A DNA stretch of 64,000 nucleotides from Litorivivens sp041624475 (GTDB lineage: Bacteria > Pseudomonadota > Gammaproteobacteria > Pseudomonadales > Spongiibacteraceae): positions 1 to 64,000 of the forward strand of contig NZ_JBFJUX010000009.1 in NCBI RefSeq assembly GCF_041624475.1, given 5' to 3'. Under the pieces are notes generated by a model. That model saw only the letters and a list, made by a program, of their open reading frames with translations. It did no database searches and had not been told where the DNA came from. Position numbers and translations under genes: made by a program. Numbering within the stretch: position 1 is the first letter of the stretch; each line of letters begins with the position of its first letter. Of the stretch, positions 41,071 through 48,834 are shown piece after piece.

Positions 41071-42741
41071 TTAATGCCACTCCAACATAATTGCTTTGGT
41101 CTGGGCGGATTGACTTGCCAGCTCCTGAGCGCGCTCGCCGAATTTGGCTTCCACCTGATCGCGCTTAAGCTTCATAGTAGGCGTCATCATGCCGTTGTCT
41201 ATCGACCAGGGTTCTTCCGAAATAATGACCGCGCCGATGCGGGCGTGTTTCTCGATAGCGTTATTCACTTTCTCGGTCTGATCGAGAAGCGCTTTTTCAA
41301 CAGTTTCCTTTGGCTTTTCCGCAGCGGCCGGTGACAGCACACAGGTCATTACCGTTTTGGAATAGCCGCGGCCCAATAGACAGAGTTGTTCCACGTAGTG
41401 ACATTCGGCGAAGGCATCTTCAATGGGCGGTGGCGCCACAAATTTGCCCTGCACGGTTTTGAAATAGTCCTTCACCCGGCCAGTGATATAGATAAAGCCG
41501 TCCTCATCAATTCGCGCTTTGTCGCCGGTATGGACCCAGCCATCGACAAAGGTTTCCGCCGTTTTCTCCGGCTGTTTGTAGTAGCCGGTGGAGAGACCGT
41601 CGGCCTTGCACATCAGCTCATTGTCTTCAGATAGCTTGACCTGCACACCCGGCACCGGACGACCAACCGAGCCGATGCGGCGGTTATCCGGTGTATTGCC
41701 GATTAATCCCATGGCTTCGGTCTGGCCAAAGCCTTCGCAGATGGTAATGCCCAGAGTTTCATACCAACGCAGCAGAGAGGCGGGAATGGGGGCGGCGGCT
41801 GACAGCAGGATGTCGTAATCGGTGAAGCCCGTCGCCGCCTGAATCAAGGCCTGCGTGCCGGCTTTGTCATCTGCCAGCATGGCGTCCAGGGTCTCCTGTG
41901 AGCCGAGTTTGGCGAGAATGCCCTGATGCAGCATTTCCCACACGCGCGGAACACCAAAAAACAGGGTGGGTGCGGTCTCTGACATATCGCGGACCAAAGT
42001 GTTTTGGTCTTCGTTATAAGTGATCGTGCCGCAGCACACGAGGCTGTTAATCCATACAATGGCGCGCTCGGCAATATGCGAGAGTGGCAGGTAGGAAAAC
42101 AGCCGCGGATTCTCACGAATCTGAAAAAAGTCCAGTGCCCGCACGGCGGGGATCAGCATGGAGTCGTGGGTTTGCATAACCCCTTTGGGTAAGCCGGTAG
42201 TGCCGGAGGTAAAGGGAATGGTAAACAGTTCATCGTGACGACACTGGTGTTTGGCGCGTTGCCCCTTGAACTCCTGCGCCACGTCGTTCCAGTGCAGGGC
42301 GTCGACATCTTCGCCGGCATCAACGCCGGGCAGTACCAGGACCTTGGTGTCAGCAGGCAGAATCGGTTTGATCTTGTCCCAGTTGCTTGCCTCGCCAAGT
42401 ACGATCAGTTTGACCTCGGCAAAGTTCAATATGTATTCCGTGGTTTCGGCATTCTGGGTGGTAAACAGCGGAATGGAGACATTGCCGGAAGCCAGAATAG
42501 CCATGTCTGCCAGCGTCCAGTGTGCACGGTTCTTGGACAGTATGCCGATGCTGGTGCCACTGTCGCCGTACTGGGCTTCGAGCCAGGCGGCGACCGCCTG
42601 GAATTCATCAAAAGCCGACTGCCAGGTCCATTCGCTAAAATCGTCACCCTTGCGATCCCGCAGCCAAACCCGATCCGGACAGGCCTCCAGCCAGCGTTGT
42701 ACATAGTCCATCACGGTGTCGTTTGCCCAGGCCATGCTCAT
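41071..42741 (-). CDS. AMP-dependent long-chain acyl-CoA synthetase
   Basis: 556 residues. AMP-binding motifs are TIPFTSGTTGLPKGVMQTHDSM (P-loop), YLPLSHIAERA, CEGFGQTEAMG and YITGRVKDYFKT (hinge and gate). Domain order and length fit FACS-type enzymes of the AMP-binding family, which activate fatty acids to acyl-CoA via acyl-adenylate. The nearer of two Met codons (42741 or 42735) starts 7 nt after AGAGG. It is leftward and apparently monocistronic, upstream of the lipase-like gene. Confidence 0.88.
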   Translation of the reverse strand: MSMAWANDTVMDYVQRWLEACPDRVWLRDRKGDDFSEWTWQSAFDEFQAVAAWLEAQYGDSGTSIGILSKNRAHWTLADMAILASGNVSIPLFTTQNAETTEYILNFAEVKLIVLGEASNWDKIKPILPADTKVLVLPGVDAGEDVDALHWNDVAQEFKGQRAKHQCRHDELFTIPFTSGTTGLPKGVMQTHDSMLIPAVRALDFFQIRENPRLFSYLPLSHIAERAIVWINSLVCCGTITYNEDQNTLVRDMSETAPTLFFGVPRVWEMLHQGILAKLGSQETLDAMLADDKAGTQALIQAATGFTDYDILLSAAAPIPASLLRWYETLGITICEGFGQTEAMGLIGNTPDNRRIGSVGRPVPGVQVKLSEDNELMCKADGLSTGYYKQPEKTAETFVDGWVHTGDKARIDEDGFIYITGRVKDYFKTVQGKFVAPPPIEDAFAECHYVEQLCLLGRGYSKTVMTCVLSPAAAEKPKETVEKALLDQTEKVNNAIEKHARIGAVIISEEPWSIDNGMMTPTMKLKRDQVEAKFGERAQELASQSAQTKAIMLEWH

Positions 42742-43062
42742 ACCTCTTGCTTGTTTATTGTTATCTACGTGCGGCCGACGAGGCCACTGAGCAAGAATAG
42801 TCCCTGTGGCTAGTGATTGCCAACCGCCTTGGGAACTTGCGCATTACGCGTGATTTTCTCAGGTCGAATGCAGGCAGTCGCGCGCCCGTATGGGTATGCG
42901 CTTTAGAAAGGCAAAGCCCTTCGCTCGCTATGGAACCGCTAAAAACCGTCGTTAATTGTTAACAACCCGGTTGAAATCGGCGCTTCTGTCATTAGCCTGA
43001 AATCAGGCGGTATTAATACCGCAGATTCTCTGTTCACTGTTAACTGTTAGAAGGAGGGCTTT
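42742..43062. other. Intergenic region with adjacent perfect palindromes
   Basis: 321 bp between divergent genes; no gene is seen. At 42995-43008 is GCCTGAAATCAGGC, sharing its last two bases with GCGGTATTAATACCGC (43007-43022), a perfect 16-bp palindrome. They lie 40-70 bp before the start of the 209-residue secreted protein gene and look like operators. Confidence 0.5.
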
Positions 43063-43692
43063 ATGGCATTTCTACGCTGGATTGCAGCCGTGGCAGTGTT
43101 GGCGCTGGCAGCGCCGGCCCTTGCCACTAACCCTTATGCAGAGCCTGACGGTACATGGATCAGCCTGAGTGGTGAGGTGGTAAATCCGGAGAACGATTCA
43201 TTTATCCTCGACTACGGTGAAAGCGCGGTGACGGTCGAAATGGACGACTGGTCAGTAGATGCTGATGGCGCGGCGCTGGTCGATGGTGACAAAGTTACCG
43301 TTTACGGCAAGATCGATGATGACTTCGCCGAATTCACCACCATCGAGGCTGGCAGTGTCTACGTCGAAAGACTTGGCGGGTATTTTTACGCCAGCGCAGC
43401 TGACGAGGAGTCATTGCGGTTTAGTATCGTCACGCCAATCGTAGTAGGCGATGTTGAACTGGTAGGCACTGTGTCGAGCGTCGGCACCGATGAATTCACG
43501 ATTAACTACGGCTTAAAAGATATTACCGTGGACACCAGTGAGCTGATTAACAATCCGCTTGATGGCAAGGGGATGCGTAAGATTGGCGAGGGGGATCTGG
43601 TGAGCGTTGACGGATCCGCGGAAGAGGATCTGTTCAATAACCTGGAACTCGTCGCCGACCATGTAATTATCCTTGACCGCAATCACATCTGA
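43063..43692 (+). CDS. Secreted protein with duplicated OB-like domain
   Basis: 209 residues with a signal peptide (MAFLRWIAAVAVLALAAPALA). The mature part has two related halves: LSGEVVNPENDSFILDYGESAVTVEM, then DGDKVTVYG in the first, and LVGTVSSVGTDEFTINYGLKDITVD, then EGDLVSVDG in the second. Each looks like a five-stranded OB-type barrel similar to small BOF/YgiW-like periplasmic proteins. It is acidic and probably periplasmic. Function unknown. AAGGAGG precedes the ATG. Confidence 0.72.
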   Translation: MAFLRWIAAVAVLALAAPALATNPYAEPDGTWISLSGEVVNPENDSFILDYGESAVTVEMDDWSVDADGAALVDGDKVTVYGKIDDDFAEFTTIEAGSVYVERLGGYFYASAADEESLRFSIVTPIVVGDVELVGTVSSVGTDEFTINYGLKDITVDTSELINNPLDGKGMRKIGEGDLVSVDGSAEEDLFNNLELVADHVIILDRNHI

Positions 43693-43772
43693 TCAACTGC
43701 ACCGCCAGGCTGATTGGTCCGGCGGCAGCGCAAGGGCGCTGTCGCCGTTTTCATCACATTTAATGGACGGAA

Positions 43773-43955
43773 TTACTCGTCTTCTTCACTGCGGCCAATC
43801 CACCAGGCCGAGCCATTGGACATCGCGTCGGCCAGGGCCTGAAACTCGATATTTACTTCGCTCTGGTCCGCCATCGCCACCGTTTCCCAGTGGGTGTCTG
43901 TCTTCCCCGTCACTCGCAAAACCGTGTCGTTGAATACCAGTTTTCGTCCAATCAT
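43773..43955 (-). CDS. Hypothetical 60-residue protein
   Basis: 60 residues beginning MIGRKLVFNDTVLRVTGK, acidic, with no membrane segment. CGGGAG lies 5-10 nt before the ATG. It follows the gdx gene by 23 bp on the same strand and could be the last gene of that operon. No family is recognised. Confidence 0.55.
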   Translation of the reverse strand: MIGRKLVFNDTVLRVTGKTDTHWETVAMADQSEVNIEFQALADAMSNGSAWWIGRSEEDE

Positions 43956-43978
43956 CGTGTACTCCCGTTCAGTTGGTT

Positions 43979-44296
43979 TCAGCTATGAGCCAGCTTCAGC
44001 CCAATAATACCAGCGCAAATAAAACCTAAACTTACCAACTTGAGCAAGTCGGCAGATTCCCCAAACAATACAATGCCCAAGATGGCCGTGCCAACCGCGC
44101 CGATACCGACCCAGACGGCGTAGGCAGTACCTGCAGGTAGCGTTCTCATGGCTACGCCCAACAGGAGGAAGCTCGCTACCAGACACAAAGCCGTACCCAA
44201 CGTGGGCCATAGCCGGGTAAAGCCGTCGGCATACTTTAGGCCAATTGCCCAGCCAATTTCCAAAAGCCCCGCCGTAAATAGAATGATCCAGTTCAT
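43979..44296 (-). CDS. gdx: Guanidinium exporter Gdx/SugE (SMR family)
   Basis: 105 residues with four membrane helices, the SMR length. The conserved proton- and substrate-binding Glu is E13 in LLEIGWAIGLKY, followed by GTAYAVWVGIGAVG. SugE-type (Gdx) proteins export guanidinium in exchange for protons. A guanidine-II-like RNA element lies directly upstream, which supports the functional call over a drug-efflux role. It follows the EamA-family gene and is probably cotranscribed with it. Confidence 0.88.
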   Translation of the reverse strand: MNWIILFTAGLLEIGWAIGLKYADGFTRLWPTLGTALCLVASFLLLGVAMRTLPAGTAYAVWVGIGAVGTAILGIVLFGESADLLKLVSLGFICAGIIGLKLAHS

Positions 44297-44316
44297 ATTT
44301 AGTACGCCATGAGAAT

Positions 44317-44361
44317 AGGGGGCGTCCCCTGCTGATGTTTGAGAGGTGAGGTCGTCCCCAC
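44317..44361 (-). promoter_or_regulatory. Probable guanidine-II (mini-ykkC) riboswitch
   Basis: On the minus strand two small hairpins each contain GGGGACG: GTGGGG-ACGA-CCTCAC (44361-44346) and AGGGG-ACGC-CCCCT (44330-44317), with a 15-nt spacer. Tandem hairpins with ACGR loops upstream of sugE/gdx are the hallmark of the mini-ykkC class that senses guanidine. The second loop ends in C instead of a purine. The pair starts immediately after the stop of the upstream gene and ends 20 nt before the gdx ATG. Confidence 0.6.
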
Positions 44362-44362
44362 T

Positions 44363-45316
44363 TCAACTATGAGGTAAACGGTAACGTCGGCTCCGATCAC
44401 TTGAGTCGGTGCTCACCGCAGTAACTGTAACCAAAATCAGCGTTATGCCGAGCATCTGCAGCCCGGTCAGGCTTTCGTTTAACACCACGACGCCGAATAG
44501 CGCCGCGGTGACCGGTTCAACCATTGCCACAATTGAGGCCACCGCCGGCGCGGTATGCCTCAGGCCGACTATATAAAGTATGAACGACAGTCCCGCACCG
44601 AGTACACCAATGGCGGCGAACAGCGGCCAGCTCGATGTGGTCAAGGCAGTGGTGGTTTGGTCTGCGTCGCCGGGCCAGACCAGAACAACAGTCAGTAGCG
44701 CAAACGCTATCACGAGAATGGCCTGTGGGCTGCCGTGCGGCGCCGCATATTTGAAGCCAAAGATGAATACCGCGTAAGCCAGCCCGGAAAGCAGCCCGGC
44801 TGCCAGGCCAAGCACTGTGACGCCGGCCGTGTCTGTGTTGTAGATGCGGGTAAGTAACGCTATACCGAGCATCACAGTTGCGATAGCGGACCATTTACGT
44901 GGCGTGGGTTGTTCCAGCTTGAGAACAAAGGACACGAGATAAACGAATACTGGCGCGCAGTACATAAGCATTGCCGCCACTACAACACTGCCCTGCGCGA
45001 TGCTCACAAAATAGAAAGCAAAATTGCCGGCAACGCCGAGGCCGGCAATCGCTGACCAGAACCACAAGCGGCGATTGCCCAAGCCACTGCCTTGCGGGCG
45101 CAGTGCCAGCCAGGCGAGAACAAACAGCAGCCCGATCGCGCCCCGGTAGAAGGACACCACGAAGGCGTCCCAGCCTTCGGCGATGAGGATTCCGCCAATA
45201 CCACCGGACAGCCCCCAGCATAGCGCTGCGAGAGCCACGAACATTGTACTCGCATTCGCCAATTGCTCTCTCCTGCTGTCTGAACTGACATTGTCGGTGA
45301 CGACATTGGGAAGCAC
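44363..45316 (-). CDS. EamA family (DMT) transporter
   Basis: 317 residues with ten predicted membrane helices in two EamA repeats (ALCWGLSGGIGGILIAEG, LYIVGLRHTAPAVASIVAMVEPVTAALFG). It is a drug/metabolite-type exporter of unknown substrate. It lies upstream of the riboswitch-gdx unit on the same strand. It starts with about 20 polar residues, so an internal start is possible. Confidence 0.82.
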   Translation of the reverse strand: MLPNVVTDNVSSDSRREQLANASTMFVALAALCWGLSGGIGGILIAEGWDAFVVSFYRGAIGLLFVLAWLALRPQGSGLGNRRLWFWSAIAGLGVAGNFAFYFVSIAQGSVVVAAMLMYCAPVFVYLVSFVLKLEQPTPRKWSAIATVMLGIALLTRIYNTDTAGVTVLGLAAGLLSGLAYAVFIFGFKYAAPHGSPQAILVIAFALLTVVLVWPGDADQTTTALTTSSWPLFAAIGVLGAGLSFILYIVGLRHTAPAVASIVAMVEPVTAALFGVVVLNESLTGLQMLGITLILVTVTAVSTDSSDRSRRYRLPHS

Positions 45317-45524
45317 TTTTCAGATCAATAATTCTGCAGGCTTGATTGGGCGCAGGAAAGCGCTTCCGGATGCCAACGAAGACACGCCTGATGATAGGAG
45401 CTGCGTTATCAATTTAATAGGTAAATACTTGGGCCGGCATGTGGGTGTCAACCGGACAAGGCATGTCATTGTCTGATTGGTCACGCTTATGCAGCATAGG
45501 CCTTGAATAACAAAGGAGATTGCC

Positions 45525-45953
45525 ATGCCCGTTGTAAACCCCTCTCGTGCCCAGTTTGATGCCATGCTGGCGATGCCTGCCGGTGAGCCGGTGTACATGC
45601 TGAACCTGCTGCGCTTTCGCGAACAGGCGGACTACGGTGAGCGCGACGACATTGAGGCCTGCAGCGGTCGCAAAGCCTATGCCCGCTATGGGGCCGGCAT
45701 TGCCGACATTCTGCAGAAGGTGGGTGGCCGTCCGGTGTGGCAGGGCGACGCACAGCTGAGTTTTATTGCGCCAGAAGGCGAGGTGTGGGATGAGTGCCTG
45801 TTGGTGCGCTACCCGGATGTGAAAGCCTTTCAGGCGATGCTCACCAACCCGGATTATCAGGCGCAGACCTTCCACCGGGATGCGGCGCTTGTGGATGCGC
45901 GGTTGGTGATTACCCACACCGCGCTGGTCGATTTCCCGAAAGACGGCCTATAG
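45525..45953 (+). CDS. DUF1330 domain protein
   Basis: 142 residues. The dimeric alpha+beta barrel pattern of DUF1330/ABM-type proteins is seen: PVYMLNLLRFRE near the N-terminus and LLVRYPDVKAFQAMLTNPDYQ in the second half. AAAGGAG precedes the ATG. Function unknown; similar folds bind hydrophobic or quinone-like ligands. It is convergent with the PhoX-like gene. Confidence 0.8.
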   Translation: MPVVNPSRAQFDAMLAMPAGEPVYMLNLLRFREQADYGERDDIEACSGRKAYARYGAGIADILQKVGGRPVWQGDAQLSFIAPEGEVWDECLLVRYPDVKAFQAMLTNPDYQAQTFHRDAALVDARLVITHTALVDFPKDGL

Positions 45954-45969
45954 AGCGGGTCGGCCGGGA

Positions 45970-47364
45970 TCAGTTGCTCTGAACAATGGCGTCCGGCAGT
46001 CGCAGCTCATAGGTTTCACCGGTGCCAAAGCGGCGCTGGGAGCTGAAATAGAGCCTGGAGCCGTCTGGAGAAAAGGCCGGGCCGCAGATTTCCGAGCCGG
46101 GGTGAAATACCTCAACCAGCGGTATGGCCTGGCGATTGGGCTGCACGACCATAATGCGTGAGCTGGGCGATGAGGGCGGGTCTTCCGCTACCAGTATGTC
46201 GCCCCAGGGGCTGACAGTCAGGTTGTCCACATCGCCAAAGTCCGGCTCGATCTGGCTGTTGTCGAAAATCAGCTCAACCAGCTGGTTTTCAATGTCCAAT
46301 GCCCAAACCCGATTGTCGCCTTTGGTGGTAAAGAACACTAAGCCGCGAGTATCAACACTGCCGCCTTCAGGCGTGTTGGCACCCGGTGAGACGGGGGCGG
46401 GCAGTTCGTAGTACCAGAGACCTTCGCCGCCATCAAAAAGAGTGCCGGGGGAGTTGCCGCCCGCCGCTTCGATATCGCTGCGCACGCCGGGCTGGGCTTC
46501 ATCCGGGCGTACCGCATCTTTCCAGCTGACGCGGCGCAAGGTTGTCAGGGCTGTATCGTTGTCTTCGTAGCCGCCGTCTTCCAGCCCGGCAATATTCATC
46601 ACCTGCAGCGTGCCCTGTTCCATGCGCAGCCGGCCGCTGCTGTCCACATCGGCGCTGTCGGCTACCCAGCGGTAGAAGCGGCCATCGCCGGTATCCTCGG
46701 TCAGATAGATCACGCGGTTTATGGGGTCTACTGCAATCGCCTCGTGGGGGAATTTACCCAGCGCCGGTTTGGCGATGCCTTCGCCGGGCTGAAACGGATC
46801 GCATTCGAAACACAGGCCATCGCTGACTTCTTCGCAGGATACCCAGGTATTCCACGGCGTTTTGCCGCCGGCGCAGTTCTGGCGGGTCTGGGTGAGAATG
46901 GGATAGGCATCGTCCACTTCACCGTTGGCATTGAACGCAATGGCGCCGCAACCGCCCAGGGGGAAGACGGGCACTTCCGAGTTGGAGGTGTAAATCCAGC
47001 CGCCGTCAGGCCTGCTGTAGCAGGCGCCGCCATCGGGAAAGCGGTGCCAGCTGTACGTGCTCAGCGGTGTCTGTGCGCCTGGCGTCGGCACCGGCAGTTG
47101 CGATGTTGCTACCGCGCGAATGGCAAAACCCGCCGGTATCGCGATTTGGGTAATTGGGTCGGGTGCCCCCAGCGCGCTGATATTGGCCAGCGGACCGAGC
47201 GGTATATTCAGTTCGCTCAGATTGGCGGGTACAAAAGGCGCTGAGTCGGCTGCAGAGGAGCTTGAAGAGCTATTGCAGGCGCTTAACAACGGGCCAAGGC
47301 TGGCGCCGGCGGAGGCATAAAAGGCATTGCGCAACAAACGGCGGCGGGTGGTTTTGGGATTCAT
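45970..47364 (-). CDS. PhoX-like (DUF839) secreted protein, Tat substrate
   Basis: 464 residues. The N-terminus has a twin-arginine motif (TTRRRLLRNAF) and a Cys-Ser-rich lipobox-like site (LLSACNSSSSSS), so it is exported by Tat, possibly as a lipoprotein. The remainder is a beta-propeller of the DUF839/PhoX family (PWNTWVSCEE, GKFPHEAIAVDP, VYLTEDTGDGRFYRWV, GDNRVWALD). PhoX members are calcium- and iron-dependent phosphatases, but many DUF839 proteins are not proven phosphatases. Confidence 0.83.
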   Translation of the reverse strand: MNPKTTRRRLLRNAFYASAGASLGPLLSACNSSSSSSAADSAPFVPANLSELNIPLGPLANISALGAPDPITQIAIPAGFAIRAVATSQLPVPTPGAQTPLSTYSWHRFPDGGACYSRPDGGWIYTSNSEVPVFPLGGCGAIAFNANGEVDDAYPILTQTRQNCAGGKTPWNTWVSCEEVSDGLCFECDPFQPGEGIAKPALGKFPHEAIAVDPINRVIYLTEDTGDGRFYRWVADSADVDSSGRLRMEQGTLQVMNIAGLEDGGYEDNDTALTTLRRVSWKDAVRPDEAQPGVRSDIEAAGGNSPGTLFDGGEGLWYYELPAPVSPGANTPEGGSVDTRGLVFFTTKGDNRVWALDIENQLVELIFDNSQIEPDFGDVDNLTVSPWGDILVAEDPPSSPSSRIMVVQPNRQAIPLVEVFHPGSEICGPAFSPDGSRLYFSSQRRFGTGETYELRLPDAIVQSN

Positions 47365-47472
47365 AACGATTCTCTTACTGCGGCGTGTAGCTCTGAGTTC
47401 GTGACGATTATCCGCAATAAATATGACAGTTCGGTTACTTGCACCTGGTCCCGTGCTTGTTAAGCTCGCTGC

Positions 47473-48834
47473 ATGACGGATTTACAAAGTGTATTGAATG
47501 CTCTGGTGGGCTTTCTTTGGGGGCCGCCGCTGGTGGCATTGTTGGCCGGCGGCGGGCTGTTCTTTCTGCTGTATTCCCGGTTTCTGCCCTATCGTTATCT
47601 GGGGCAGGGTGTGCGCCTCTTGCTGCGCCCGGCTGATTCCGAGGATCCGGGCCAGCTGTCGCATTTTCAAGCACTGAGCACCGCGCTGTCCGGCACGCTG
47701 GGTATGGGCAATGTGGCGGGCGTGGCGCTGGCCATTGCCATGGGCGGGCCGGGCGCCATTTTCTGGATGTGGATGAGCGCCCTGCTCGGGATTGCCACCA
47801 AGTTTTATACCTGCACCCTGGCGGTCATGTTTCGCGGCAAAGACAGCGAGGGCGAATGGCAGGGTGGGCCGATGTATGTCATTCGCGAGGGCTTGGGGCA
47901 GCGCTGGCAGCCTCTGGCGCTGTTTTTTGCCTTTGCCGGTTTGCTTGGCACCATGCCGATCTTTCAGGTGAACCAACTGGTGCAGGTGGTGCGCGATACG
48001 CTGGCGGTGCCGATGGGGCTGGCTGGAGATCAGTTTTTTTTGTTCGAGCTTGGTTTTGGTTTGATCCTGGCGCTGTTAGTTATTGTGGTGGCACTGGGGC
48101 AACTCCCGCGCCTTGGTCGGGTAACTGCTGTGCTGGTACCCGCTATGGTTGTGGGCTATTTGCTGTTAACGGCGGTGGTGTTGATTACCCATGCCAGTGA
48201 AGTGCCTGCAGCGCTGGCTTTGATTATTCGCGATGCTTTCAGTGGTGAGGCGGCGGCGGGCGGTGTGCTGGGTGCGGTGATCATTACCGGCTTTCGGCGC
48301 GCGGCTTTCTCCAATGAGGCGGGTATTGGCACAGAAGCCATGGCTCACGGCGCCGCACGCACCTGTGAACCAGTGCGAGAAGGATTGGTGGCGATGCTCG
48401 GCCCGATTATTGATACCTTGATTGTGTGTACCTGCACGGCGCTGGTGATTCTGATCAGTGGCGTGTGGCAAAGCGCGGATGTCGACGGTGTCACCTTGAC
48501 CGCGCTGGCCTTTCAAAAGCTGTTTCCGGTCGGCGGCGCCTGGCTGCTGGCTCTGCTGGTGAGTGTGCTCAGTATGAGTACGGTTTTCACTTTCTGGTAT
48601 TACGGCAGCAAGTGCCTGGGTTTTCTGATCGGGGCGAAGCACCAGCATCATTATGTCTGGATTTACGCGACGCTGGTGGTGTGCGGTGCGGTGCTGTCCT
48701 TGAATCTGATCGTCAGCCTGATCGATTCCATGTACGCGCTGATGGCGATCCCCACCATGACCTCGGCGCTGTTGTTAGCGCCGAAGGTCAATGCGGCTGC
48801 GCGCCGCTACTTTGCCACTACCAGCGAAAGCTGA
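47473..48834 (+). CDS. Alanine/glycine:cation symporter (AGCS family)
   Basis: 453 residues with about ten membrane helices. AGCS features are GTLGMGNVAGVALAIAMGGPGA, the FWMWMSALLGIATKF helix, GGPMYVIREGLG and FRRAAFSNEAGIGTEAMAH. It imports small neutral amino acids with sodium. Its end overlaps the convergent TonB receptor gene by 17 bp. Confidence 0.9.
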   Translation: MTDLQSVLNALVGFLWGPPLVALLAGGGLFFLLYSRFLPYRYLGQGVRLLLRPADSEDPGQLSHFQALSTALSGTLGMGNVAGVALAIAMGGPGAIFWMWMSALLGIATKFYTCTLAVMFRGKDSEGEWQGGPMYVIREGLGQRWQPLALFFAFAGLLGTMPIFQVNQLVQVVRDTLAVPMGLAGDQFFLFELGFGLILALLVIVVALGQLPRLGRVTAVLVPAMVVGYLLLTAVVLITHASEVPAALALIIRDAFSGEAAAGGVLGAVIITGFRRAAFSNEAGIGTEAMAHGAARTCEPVREGLVAMLGPIIDTLIVCTCTALVILISGVWQSADVDGVTLTALAFQKLFPVGGAWLLALLVSVLSMSTVFTFWYYGSKCLGFLIGAKHQHHYVWIYATLVVCGAVLSLNLIVSLIDSMYALMAIPTMTSALLLAPKVNAAARRYFATTSES

